Assembly: GCF_009834805.1 (NCBI RefSeq)
Contig: NZ_WVHO01000010.1
Span: forward strand, 124,001 to 188,000
Direction of reading: 5' to 3'
Origin: Saccharibacter sp. 17.LH.SD
GTDB lineage: Bacteria > Pseudomonadota > Alphaproteobacteria > Acetobacterales > Acetobacteraceae
Length of the DNA: 64,000 nt
The notes under the pieces were generated by a model that was given only the letters and a program-made list of their open reading frames with translations, searched no databases and was not told where the DNA came from. Of this stretch, positions 1 to 12,128 are shown in pieces (the stretch's first letter is position 1; every line of letters begins with the position of its first letter). A program made the position numbers and the translations under genes.

Positions 1-1109
<1,109 letters not shown>

Positions 1110-1143
1110 CCCTGTTCTTTTGGCGAAAATGGCATAACAACGC

Positions 1144-1172
1144 TTGACGAAACCCAGATCTCAGAGTAGAGG
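1144..1172 (+). promoter_or_regulatory. Possible sigma-70-type promoter of rpsT
   Basis: A TTGACG hexamer at 1144-1149 is followed after exactly 17 nt by TAGAGG at 1167-1172, 46 nt before the rpsT start codon. The -35 is near consensus but the -10 is weak. The call rests on motif and spacing only. Confidence 0.35.
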
Positions 1173-1218
1173 GCAGGCAATAATTTAGAGAACTGTCTGC
1201 AGGAAAAACGGAAGACCC

Positions 1219-1491
1219 ATGGCAAATAACCCTTCAGCTCGTAAACGTATCCGTCAGAATGAGCGTCGTCGTGAGCGCAATATCGCTCGCCTTTCCCGTA
1301 TGCGCACCTTCATAAAGAATGTTGAAAAAGCTATTCTGTCAGGTGACAAAGAAGCAGCTGCAACCGCTTTCCGTGCAGCACAACCAGAGATGCAACGCGC
1401 TGCTGGCAAGGGTGTTATTTCACGCAACACAATCGGCCGTAAGCTTTCCCGTTTGTCTGCGCGCATCAAATCTCTTTCTCAGGCAGCCTAA
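1219..1491 (+). CDS. rpsT: 30S ribosomal protein S20
   Basis: A 90-aa, strongly basic protein that binds 16S rRNA in the body of the small subunit. It begins [18 protein letters not shown], the typical S20 N-terminal helix, and contains the conserved [20 protein letters not shown] segment near the C-terminus. The length is normal. It sits alone between mutM and dnaA, with its own likely promoter and a strong terminator behind it, so it is probably monocistronic. rpsT next to dnaA is common in alphaproteobacteria. Confidence 0.97.
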   Translation: MANNPSARKRIRQNERRRERNIARLSRMRTFIKNVEKAILSGDKEAAATAFRAAQPEMQRAAGKGVISRNTIGRKLSRLSARIKSLSQAA

Positions 1492-1514
1492 TTTTTTAGG
1501 GATTCTACCTGGAA

Positions 1515-1570
1515 AAAAGCGGCTTGCATAAAAGCCGCTTTGGGCGCGCCTTCTGGGCGCGTTCTTTTTT
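1515..1570 (+). terminator. Double-hairpin rho-independent terminator after rpsT
   Basis: The first stem is AAAGCGGCTT at about 1516-1525 pairing with AAGCCGCTTT ending at 1541. The second is CGCGCC pairing with GGGCGCG around 1545-1561, followed directly by TTCTTTTTT at 1562-1570. It separates rpsT from dnaA. Confidence 0.85.
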
Positions 1571-1725
1571 AGACACCAGGTCGTTTAACGTGCAAGGTGG
1601 CTTTTCCTTGCCTCCTGGGAGAGAGAGGTTTTATGCTTCTCCTTTGCTCACCACATGGTGAAATGTTGCTAACCTATTGACCACATCGAACAGAGTAAGA
1701 AAGACAGCCATCCGCTTTTCTTTCG

Positions 1726-3210
1726 ATGGAGCGAGTCACAAACAAGAAACGGAGACCGGAAGTGGAAAACGCTCAGTCCCTGGACGCTGCTGTCACCTCT
1801 TCTGAGACCGCTCTTTTAGAGGCTACTTGGATACGCATCCGCGACCGTCTCAAGACGGAGGTCGGCGATGTGGAATACCGCACGTGGCTCCAGCAAATTG
1901 TCCTTGGGCCACTTGATGAGGATGAAATTGTTCTATTTCTTCCCTCTCGCTTCTTGCGTGACTGGGTCCGCGGGCAATATGGGGAGCGGCTACAAACCCT
2001 TTGGCGGCAAGAAAGCAAAGTCATCCAACGGGTAGAACTTCAAGTCCGTAAAGAAACCACATCCCCCGCAAATGCCGCTGGAGGAGGGGCTTCTGCTGCA
2101 ACATCAGCGACGGCATCCCCCTCGCCAGAGAGTATTGAGGCTGAGGTGCCCAATGCGCGTTTCCCTACGCATGAGATCCGTAGCGACCTCGCCGCTCCAC
2201 TTGATCCACGGTTCACCTTTGAGAGCTTCGTCGTTGGTAAGCCTAATGAATTTGCCTATGCCTGCGCACGCCGTGTCGCAGAACGGCCTTCAAGCCCTGG
2301 CTTTAACCCACTCTTTCTTTATGGTGGGGTGGGGCTCGGTAAAACACATTTGATGCATGCTATCGGCTCAGAGCTTATCCGTATGGGCAATGTTTCGGTT
2401 GCCTATATGTCCGCCGAAAAATTCATGTATCGCTTCATCGCTTCCATCCGCGCGCAATCGACTATGGAGTTCAAAGAACAGCTTCGCTCTGTTGATGTGC
2501 TGATGATCGATGATCTGCAGTTCCTTATCGGGAAAGACAACACACAAGAAGAGTTTTTCCACACATTCAACGCGTTGGTCGATGCTGGGCGGCAGATCAT
2601 TGTTAGTGCGGATAAAAGCCCATCTGATCTCTCTGGGCTAGAGGACCGGCTCCGCACACGTTTGGGCTGCGGGATGGTCGCTGATATCCACGCAACTACA
2701 TTTGAATTGAGAATTTCCATTCTCGAGGCCAAAGCAAAAGCCTCTGGTGTGGCGGTTCCAAGCAAGGTGCTCGAATATCTCGCGCATAAAATTACAAGCA
2801 ATGTGCGTGAGCTTGAAGGCGCTCTTAACCGCTTAATCGCCCATGCGGATCTTGTGGGGCGTCCTGTGACATTAGAAACCACACAAGACGTGCTCAAAGA
2901 TATGCTCAAAGCCCATGAGCGCCGCGTGACCATTGATGATATTCAGCGCAAAGTGGCAGAGCATTGGAATATCCGTCTAACGGATATGTCCTCCGCGCGC
3001 CGCGCTCGTGCTGTCGCACGTCCACGTCAAGTCGCCATGTATCTCGCTAAGCAGCTCACCAGCCGCAGCCTTCCGGAAATTGGACGCAAATTCGGCAATA
3101 GAGATCATACAACCGTTATGCATGCTGTCTCACGCGTCACCGAGTTGATTGAAGAAGATCCTACATTTGCAGAAAGTGTTGAACTCTTGAGACATATGCT
3201 TGAAAATTAG
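1726..3210 (+). CDS. dnaA: Chromosomal replication initiator DnaA
   Basis: AAA+ ATPase that binds DnaA boxes and melts the origin. Domain I is near residues 30-105, a variable Ala/Ser-rich linker (domain II) near 110-140, Walker A GGVGLGKTH at 200-208 (K206), Walker B VLMIDDLQ at about 258-265, and the domain IV helix-turn-helix with signature DHTTV at 460-464. The 494-aa length is normal. The start is uncertain: a GTG at 1762, preceded by GGAG with about 7 nt spacing, has a better ribosome-binding site than the ATG at 1726 and would give 482 aa. No cluster of DnaA boxes is visible in the 155 nt upstream. Confidence 0.97.
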   Translation: MERVTNKKRRPEVENAQSLDAAVTSSETALLEATWIRIRDRLKTEVGDVEYRTWLQQIVLGPLDEDEIVLFLPSRFLRDWVRGQYGERLQTLWRQESKVIQRVELQVRKETTSPANAAGGGASAATSATASPSPESIEAEVPNARFPTHEIRSDLAAPLDPRFTFESFVVGKPNEFAYACARRVAERPSSPGFNPLFLYGGVGLGKTHLMHAIGSELIRMGNVSVAYMSAEKFMYRFIASIRAQSTMEFKEQLRSVDVLMIDDLQFLIGKDNTQEEFFHTFNALVDAGRQIIVSADKSPSDLSGLEDRLRTRLGCGMVADIHATTFELRISILEAKAKASGVAVPSKVLEYLAHKITSNVRELEGALNRLIAHADLVGRPVTLETTQDVLKDMLKAHERRVTIDDIQRKVAEHWNIRLTDMSSARRARAVARPRQVAMYLAKQLTSRSLPEIGRKFGNRDHTTVMHAVSRVTELIEEDPTFAESVELLRHMLEN

Positions 3211-3280
3211 GCCTTATTTCCTTTTGTGGCAGAGCTCTGCTAAACTGGGACAAGATTACTCGTAGGGGTTTGAGACTGAT

Positions 3281-4405
3281 ATGAAATTCACGGCCGATCG
3301 TGCACCACTCCAGCGCGCCCTTGCTCACATTCACGGTGTGGCAGAAAAACGTAATACGATCCCCATCCTCGCGAACGTTCTCTTGTCCCATGATGGTGAA
3401 ACGCTTCGCCTCACTGCCACGGATATGGAAATTGCTCTGGTAGAGGAGCTGCCATCAGAAGGGGATCGGCCTGGCGCCACCACCGTACCTGCGGCCGTCT
3501 TGTTTGAAATCGTACGCAAGCTCCCTGATGGTGTGCGTGTTGAGTTTGAACAAGCAGACGAAGACGCCCCCCTTATCGTGCGTGCTGGCCGTTACGAGAC
3601 GAGCCTCAATGTTCTCCCAGTCGATGATTTTCCAGCTATGGTAGCGGGAGATCTCCCGCACCATTTCACACTTCCTTCTGGCATATTGCGGAACCTGATT
3701 GATCGCACACGCTTTGCGATGTCAAATGAGGAAACACGCTATTACCTCAATGGAATCTTTTTCCACGTCGCCTACGAGGGGAAGACACCTTTCCTACGTG
3801 CTGTTGCAACAGACGGGCATCGCCTCGCGAAGATTGATGCAGAGCTTCCTCTTGGTGCCAAAGACATGCCAGGGGTCATCATCCCGCGTAAAACCGTTAC
3901 CGAAGTCCGGAAACTATTAGACGCTGACGATGTCTCTATCGTAATTTCTCTTTCAGAGACACGTATTCAGTTCCAAGTCGGGCCTATTACCTTAACGTCT
4001 AAGTTGGTCGATGGCACATTCCCTGAATATAGCCGTGTTATTCCTAGCAAAAATGACCGCGTCTTACGTGTATCCCGCCAAGATCTCGCCGCCGCTGTGG
4101 GACGTGTTGCCGCCATCAGTCAGGAACGTTCACGCCCTGTTAAACTGACAGCAACAACCAATCATCTTTCCCTCTCGGCCGTCAGTCCCGATCAGGGCGT
4201 GGCCCAAGAAGAGCTGGATGAAAATAGCGTCACCTATAACGCTGCTCCGTTGGAAATTGGCTTTCAGGCCCGTTACCTAACAGATATCACAGATCAAATT
4301 GACGTTGAGGCTGAATTCGCCTTTTCAGATAATGCATCACCAACATTAATTCGTGATACGCAGGCCCCAGAAGCTCTTTATGTTCTGATGCCCATTCGCG
4401 TTTAA
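3281..4405 (+). CDS. dnaN: DNA polymerase III beta sliding clamp
   Basis: Ring-shaped processivity factor that tethers the replicative polymerase to DNA. The 374-aa protein has the normal length and three-domain build of about 120 residues each. It starts MKFTADRAPLQRAL and ends ALYVLMPIRV, matching the clamp's conserved LMPxR-type C-terminus that forms part of the partner-binding pocket. It lies 70 nt downstream of dnaA and 9 nt upstream of recF, so dnaA-dnaN-recF are probably one transcription unit. Confidence 0.97.
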   Translation: MKFTADRAPLQRALAHIHGVAEKRNTIPILANVLLSHDGETLRLTATDMEIALVEELPSEGDRPGATTVPAAVLFEIVRKLPDGVRVEFEQADEDAPLIVRAGRYETSLNVLPVDDFPAMVAGDLPHHFTLPSGILRNLIDRTRFAMSNEETRYYLNGIFFHVAYEGKTPFLRAVATDGHRLAKIDAELPLGAKDMPGVIIPRKTVTEVRKLLDADDVSIVISLSETRIQFQVGPITLTSKLVDGTFPEYSRVIPSKNDRVLRVSRQDLAAAVGRVAAISQERSRPVKLTATTNHLSLSAVSPDQGVAQEELDENSVTYNAAPLEIGFQARYLTDITDQIDVEAEFAFSDNASPTLIRDTQAPEALYVLMPIRV

Positions 4406-4414
4406 TTTTGTCTC

Positions 4415-5524
4415 TTGCAGCTGCTCCAATTAACGCTGACAGACTTCCGTAACTATAAACGGTGTGTGTGGAACCCCACATCACCGTTTGTCATTCTTCA
4501 TGGCGAGAATGGAAGTGGCAAGACCAATTTATTAGAAGCCCTTTCTCTTTTAGCACCGGGCAGGGGCCTCCATGGAGCCTCTTCCGCCCATTTTTGCCGA
4601 GAAGGCGCGCATAATTGGGGAATTTCAGCTTCTCTCAAAAAGGGAGAGCATGTTTTCCGCCTCGCGACAGGCACAGCACCATCCAACACAAAACGCCGTG
4701 TATTCCTTGTTGAAGGTGAACCTGTTCGATCTCAAAGCGATGTGGCCAGCCTCTATGCTTGCGTTTGGCTTGTCCCGCGGATGGACCGCTTATTAAGCGA
4801 CAATGCAGCACACAGACGCCGCTTTCTAGACCGCCTTGTCGTTGCGTTATTCCCTGACCACGCACAACAACTTGCCGCCCATGAACGCTCTGTGATGAGC
4901 CGAAACCGCATTTTAGCAACACAACCCTCACAAAAAACCTGGCTTAGTTCCGTAGAGGATTCCATCAGCCGACACGCCGTTGCGATCACCGATGCCCGAC
5001 TGACCTTTTTAGAGCGCATGAAAAATTCCGCCATCACCACGCCAGGCTTTCCAGAAATTGACCTCCAGCTCGATTGTCTTTTAGCGCAAGAATTACAACG
5101 TCATTCAGCTTTAAAGGTTGAAGACTGGTTGCGTGACAACCTTCAAAAAACCCGCACTGATGACCAACAACGGGGAGGAACACGCTATGGAGCGCACCGG
5201 GCCGATTTTTCTTTAAATGACACTACTCATGGTATTCGGGGTGCTTTAGCCAGCAGCGGGCAGCAAAAAATTATGCTGCTCAGCCTTCTGCTTGCTCACG
5301 CTCATTGTGTCCAAGAAGGGTGGGGGGACGCTCCTTTTTTATTGCTTGATGAACCACTTGTGCATTTGGATGAACCCCATCGACAAGCCCTGATGACGAA
5401 TATCCTTGAGCGTAAAATGCCCTCTTTTCTCACAGGAACAGATGCAGGACTTTTTGCTCCCTTAAAAAGTTCTGCCGATTTTGTTCACGTTAAGAACGGT
5501 TTTCTTCACCCTGAAGCCCCGTGA
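4415..5524 (+). CDS. recF: DNA replication/repair protein RecF
   Basis: SMC-like ATPase that loads RecA at gaps together with RecO and RecR. Walker A is GENGSGKTN at residues 30-38 (K36), the ABC-type signature is the SSGQQK segment near 280, and Walker B is FLLLDEP near 313. At 369 aa the length is normal. The initiation codon is TTG at 4415, 9 nt after the dnaN stop; no ATG or GTG precedes the P-loop region in frame, and the residues after the TTG (LQLTLTDFRNY) are a standard RecF N-terminus. The weak start codon fits the low level at which RecF is usually made. Confidence 0.95.
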   Translation: MQLLQLTLTDFRNYKRCVWNPTSPFVILHGENGSGKTNLLEALSLLAPGRGLHGASSAHFCREGAHNWGISASLKKGEHVFRLATGTAPSNTKRRVFLVEGEPVRSQSDVASLYACVWLVPRMDRLLSDNAAHRRRFLDRLVVALFPDHAQQLAAHERSVMSRNRILATQPSQKTWLSSVEDSISRHAVAITDARLTFLERMKNSAITTPGFPEIDLQLDCLLAQELQRHSALKVEDWLRDNLQKTRTDDQQRGGTRYGAHRADFSLNDTTHGIRGALASSGQQKIMLLSLLLAHAHCVQEGWGDAPFLLLDEPLVHLDEPHRQALMTNILERKMPSFLTGTDAGLFAPLKSSADFVHVKNGFLHPEAP

Positions 5525-5591
5525 TTGCTCTGGCTTTACCAGCCATAACGCAGTATATTCACCTTTTAGACGACGACCGAAATTGGAGTGA

Positions 5592-8880
<3,289 letters not shown>

Positions 8881-8948
8881 GTATGAACGGATTTTTGACG
8901 TATTTCTCTCGTTAAGGTAACCCAGAGGAAAACTGGGGTGGAGTAGCC

Positions 8949-10280
8949 ATGACATCGACGACCACAGCCGTCATTCTCGCTGCCGGGATGGGAACGCGTA
9001 TGCGTTCGCGTATGCCCAAAGCATTGCAGCCCTTGGCCAATCGCCCCATGATCCAGCATCTCATCGCAGCCGCTGAAACGGTTTTTGATTATATTATCGT
9101 CGTTGTCGGGCCTGATATGCCTGAGCTTGAAAAAGCCGTTTCTCCCCATAAAACGGTCATTCAACGTGAACGTCTCGGCACAGGCCATGCGGCCTTAACC
9201 GCTATTTCATCGGTGAAGGAAGGAGAGGTTGTTTTCCTTTATGCAGACAATCCACTTTTAACACCACAAACCATGCAGCGCCTGCTTAAGGGCCGTCATG
9301 AGAAAGGTGTTGTCCTGACATTACTCGGGATGCGCCCTGCGGATCCGGCTCAATATGGTCGTCTCATCACACATGAGGATGGTTCCGTACAGCGGATTGT
9401 TGAATATAAAGATGCTTCCCCTTCAGAGAGGGCCATCCCACTCTGTAATGCAGGCATGATGTGCGCTGACAGTGCATCTTTTCAACGTTGGTTGTCTGAA
9501 ATACGCCCGAATAATGTTCAAGGAGAATATTACCTCACAGATATTGTTGAATTTGCTGCTCGGGAAGGGCGCGTTCATTGCATTGAAGCGGATGAAAAAG
9601 AACTCGCTGGGGTTAATTCTCGCGTGGAACTCGCACGCGCCGAAGCCACATTGCAAGAGCGTTTCCGCCTCAACGCTATGGAAGCAGGGGCTACACTCAT
9701 TGACCCCGCCTCAACCTTTCTCAGTGCTGATACGCAAATTGACCCTGATGTGATCATCGAACCAAATGTCTTCATCGGGCCTGGTGTTGTGTTGAAAGAG
9801 GGCTGCACAATCCGAGCCTTTTCCCACTTAGAACGTTGCGTCGTGGGAGAGGAAGCCATTATCGGGCCATATGCCCGTTTGCGGCCTGGCACGCATTGCG
9901 AAAGTAAAACCCGTGTTGGAAATTTTGTTGAACTCAAGAACACAACCCTTGGGGAAGGCAGTAAGGCAAACCATCTATCATACCTAGGGGATACCTCCAT
10001 CGGAAGAGACGTCAATATTGGGGCAGGGAGCATTACATGCAATTATGATGGCGTCTTCAAACATAAAACAACGATTGGAGACCGATCATTCATCGGCTCC
10101 AACAGCCTCATGATTGCCCCCATATCCATTGGGAAAGAAGCGCTCATTGCAGCGGGATCCATCTTAACCAAAGAGGTTCCAGCCCGAGCCATGGCTTTTG
10201 GCCGAGCCAAGCAGATAAACAAAGAAGAACGTGGTCTTGCCTATCAACAGGCACTTAGAGCGAAAAAGGAACAAGGCTGA
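8949..10280 (+). CDS. glmU: Bifunctional GlmU (GlcN-1-P acetyltransferase / GlcNAc-1-P uridylyltransferase)
   Basis: Makes UDP-GlcNAc, the precursor of peptidoglycan and lipid A, in the cytoplasm. The N-terminal GT-A pyrophosphorylase domain opens with the signature LAAGMGTRMRSRMPKALQ at residues 10-27. From about residue 240 the protein is a left-handed beta-helix of hexapeptide repeats that includes the acetyltransferase site (NFVELKN, KANHLSYLGD, GAGSITCNYDG). The length of 443 aa is slightly short of E. coli's 456 but complete. Its stop codon overlaps the glmS ATG by one base, so the two successive enzymes of the pathway are translationally coupled. Confidence 0.96.
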   Translation: MTSTTTAVILAAGMGTRMRSRMPKALQPLANRPMIQHLIAAAETVFDYIIVVVGPDMPELEKAVSPHKTVIQRERLGTGHAALTAISSVKEGEVVFLYADNPLLTPQTMQRLLKGRHEKGVVLTLLGMRPADPAQYGRLITHEDGSVQRIVEYKDASPSERAIPLCNAGMMCADSASFQRWLSEIRPNNVQGEYYLTDIVEFAAREGRVHCIEADEKELAGVNSRVELARAEATLQERFRLNAMEAGATLIDPASTFLSADTQIDPDVIIEPNVFIGPGVVLKEGCTIRAFSHLERCVVGEEAIIGPYARLRPGTHCESKTRVGNFVELKNTTLGEGSKANHLSYLGDTSIGRDVNIGAGSITCNYDGVFKHKTTIGDRSFIGSNSLMIAPISIGKEALIAAGSILTKEVPARAMAFGRAKQINKEERGLAYQQALRAKKEQG

Positions 10281-12106
10281 TGTGTGGGATTTGTGGCGTA
10301 GTTGGACACCGTCCTGCAACACCCATCGTGTTCGAAGGTTTACGTCGTTTAGAATATCGCGGTTATGATTCAGCAGGGATCGCGACACTGGACGCCCAAC
10401 AGCGTATCACGCGCTGTCGTGCTTCGGGCAAGTTGGACAATCTTGCAGAAGCCCTAAAAGAAACACCCTTAACGGGCACAACGGCGATTGGTCACACACG
10501 GTGGGCTACGCATGGCGCGCCAACCACCAATAACGCCCATCCTCACAAGGCGGGGAAGGTGGCGATTGTCCATAATGGCATTATCGAAAACTACGCTGAA
10601 CTCCGTCAGAAATTACAAAAAAATGGGCGTGAGTTCAAAACAGAAACAGATTCTGAGACCGTCGCCCATCTTCTTGATGAGGAATTAAAACGCGGTTTGT
10701 CACCCAAAGATGCCGCTTATGCGACCATACGCCAACTCGAAGGCGCTTATGCAGTCGCTATGATTTTTGAAGACCATGAAGGACTTCTGATTGGTGCACG
10801 TCATGGGGCCCCTCTCGCGATTGGCTTTGGCGAAGGGGAAATGTTCCTCGGCTCAGACAGTCTTGCACTCGCACCATTGTCACAACGCATCACCTATCTC
10901 GACGATGGTGATTGGTGTGTGCTGCATGCCGATAGTGTAACGATCTATGATGCCACAGGGTCTGAAGTGCAGCGCCCTGTCCAAACCGTCGCTCTTACGG
11001 CGGGTCAGATTGGTAAAGACGGCTATCGTCACTTCATGGAAAAAGAGCTGCACGAGCACCCTGTCGCCATTGGGCAAACTTTGCAACGTATGATGGACCC
11101 CGTCACGCGCCGCATCACTCTGCCTGATATGCCATTTGATCCTGCTGACCTCCCACGCGCGACCATCACGGCCTGTGGGTCTGCTTTTTATGCCGGTATG
11201 GTCGGACGTTATTGGTTGGAATCTTTAGCGCGCCTGCCGGTCGATATTGATGTCGCCTCTGAGCTGCGTTATCGGAATCCACCTCAGCCCAACCAAGGAA
11301 TGGCGCTGTTAATTTCTCAGTCTGGCGAAACAGCCGATACACTCGGGGTATTGCGCGCGTTAAAGGCTGAAAATCAACGTATCGTCTCTATCCTGAATGT
11401 AGAACAATCAACCATGGGACGTGAGAGTGATTTAGTGCTCGGCATGGTGGCAGGGCCTGAAATCTCCGTCGCTTCGACCAAAGCTTTCACCGCACAGCTT
11501 TCCGTTCTCGCAGCCTTGACCATCACATTCGCCCGTAAACGAGGCACACTTGATGAGGCTCAAGAGCAAAAGCTCACCCAGAGCCTGCTTGATCTCCCAT
11601 CTCATGCAGCAACGGTGCTTGGGCTATTTGACGCCATCCGCAAAATGGCTCGTATTATCGCACAAGCACGTGATGTCCTGTATCTTGGCCGTGGTATTTG
11701 CATGCCCATCGCACAGGAAGGCGCCTTAAAGCTCAAAGAAATCAGCTATATCCATGCTGAAGCCTATGCGGCTGGAGAGCTAAAACACGGCCCCATCAGC
11801 TTGATTGACCCCAGCGTACCTGTTGTTGCCATCGCACCATCGACGATTTTGTTTGAAAAGATGTTGTCCAACTTGCAGGAAGCCAAAGCACGTGGGGGGC
11901 TCATTCTCGCTTTCACCGATGCACAAGGGGCAAAACGGCTTGAGGGCATTGCGGACCATATGGTTGTGCTGCCAGATGTTGATGCTTTTGTTGCGCCTAT
12001 TTTATACACCATTCCCGTGCAAATTTTGGCCTATGAAGTCGCCCTTCTTAAAGGCACAGATGTCGACCAGCCTCGCAATCTCGCTAAATCTGTCACGGTA
12101 GAGTAA
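10280..12106 (+). CDS. glmS: Glutamine-fructose-6-phosphate aminotransferase (isomerizing)
   Basis: Converts fructose-6-phosphate and glutamine to glucosamine-6-phosphate, the first committed step to UDP-GlcNAc. After Met removal, C2 of MCGICGVVG is the N-terminal nucleophile of the class II glutaminase domain (about 1-220). Two SIS sugar-isomerase domains follow (TACGSAFYAG near 295, LGRGICMPIAQEGALKLKE near 475), and the C-terminus DVDQPRNLAKSVTVE is the standard one. The length, 608 aa, is normal. No ribozyme-like leader can exist, because it is fused by a 1-nt overlap to glmU. Confidence 0.97.
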   Translation: MCGICGVVGHRPATPIVFEGLRRLEYRGYDSAGIATLDAQQRITRCRASGKLDNLAEALKETPLTGTTAIGHTRWATHGAPTTNNAHPHKAGKVAIVHNGIIENYAELRQKLQKNGREFKTETDSETVAHLLDEELKRGLSPKDAAYATIRQLEGAYAVAMIFEDHEGLLIGARHGAPLAIGFGEGEMFLGSDSLALAPLSQRITYLDDGDWCVLHADSVTIYDATGSEVQRPVQTVALTAGQIGKDGYRHFMEKELHEHPVAIGQTLQRMMDPVTRRITLPDMPFDPADLPRATITACGSAFYAGMVGRYWLESLARLPVDIDVASELRYRNPPQPNQGMALLISQSGETADTLGVLRALKAENQRIVSILNVEQSTMGRESDLVLGMVAGPEISVASTKAFTAQLSVLAALTITFARKRGTLDEAQEQKLTQSLLDLPSHAATVLGLFDAIRKMARIIAQARDVLYLGRGICMPIAQEGALKLKEISYIHAEAYAAGELKHGPISLIDPSVPVVAIAPSTILFEKMLSNLQEAKARGGLILAFTDAQGAKRLEGIADHMVVLPDVDAFVAPILYTIPVQILAYEVALLKGTDVDQPRNLAKSVTVE

Positions 12107-12128
12107 CACGATCGGGAGATTTATACCC

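Noticed and set aside
1571-1725. Region upstream of dnaA as a replication origin
   Set aside because: No cluster of DnaA boxes and no AT-rich 13-mer-like repeats are visible. In many alphaproteobacteria the origin lies elsewhere, so dnaA position alone is not evidence.
2403-2933. 176-codon minus-strand open frame inside dnaA
   Set aside because: It is Ser/Arg-rich antisense translation of a well-supported dnaA frame, with no family motif and no ribosome-binding site.
9575-10042. 155-codon minus-strand open frame inside glmU
   Set aside because: It is the mirror of the hexapeptide-repeat coding sequence. The plus-strand frame is a complete GlmU.
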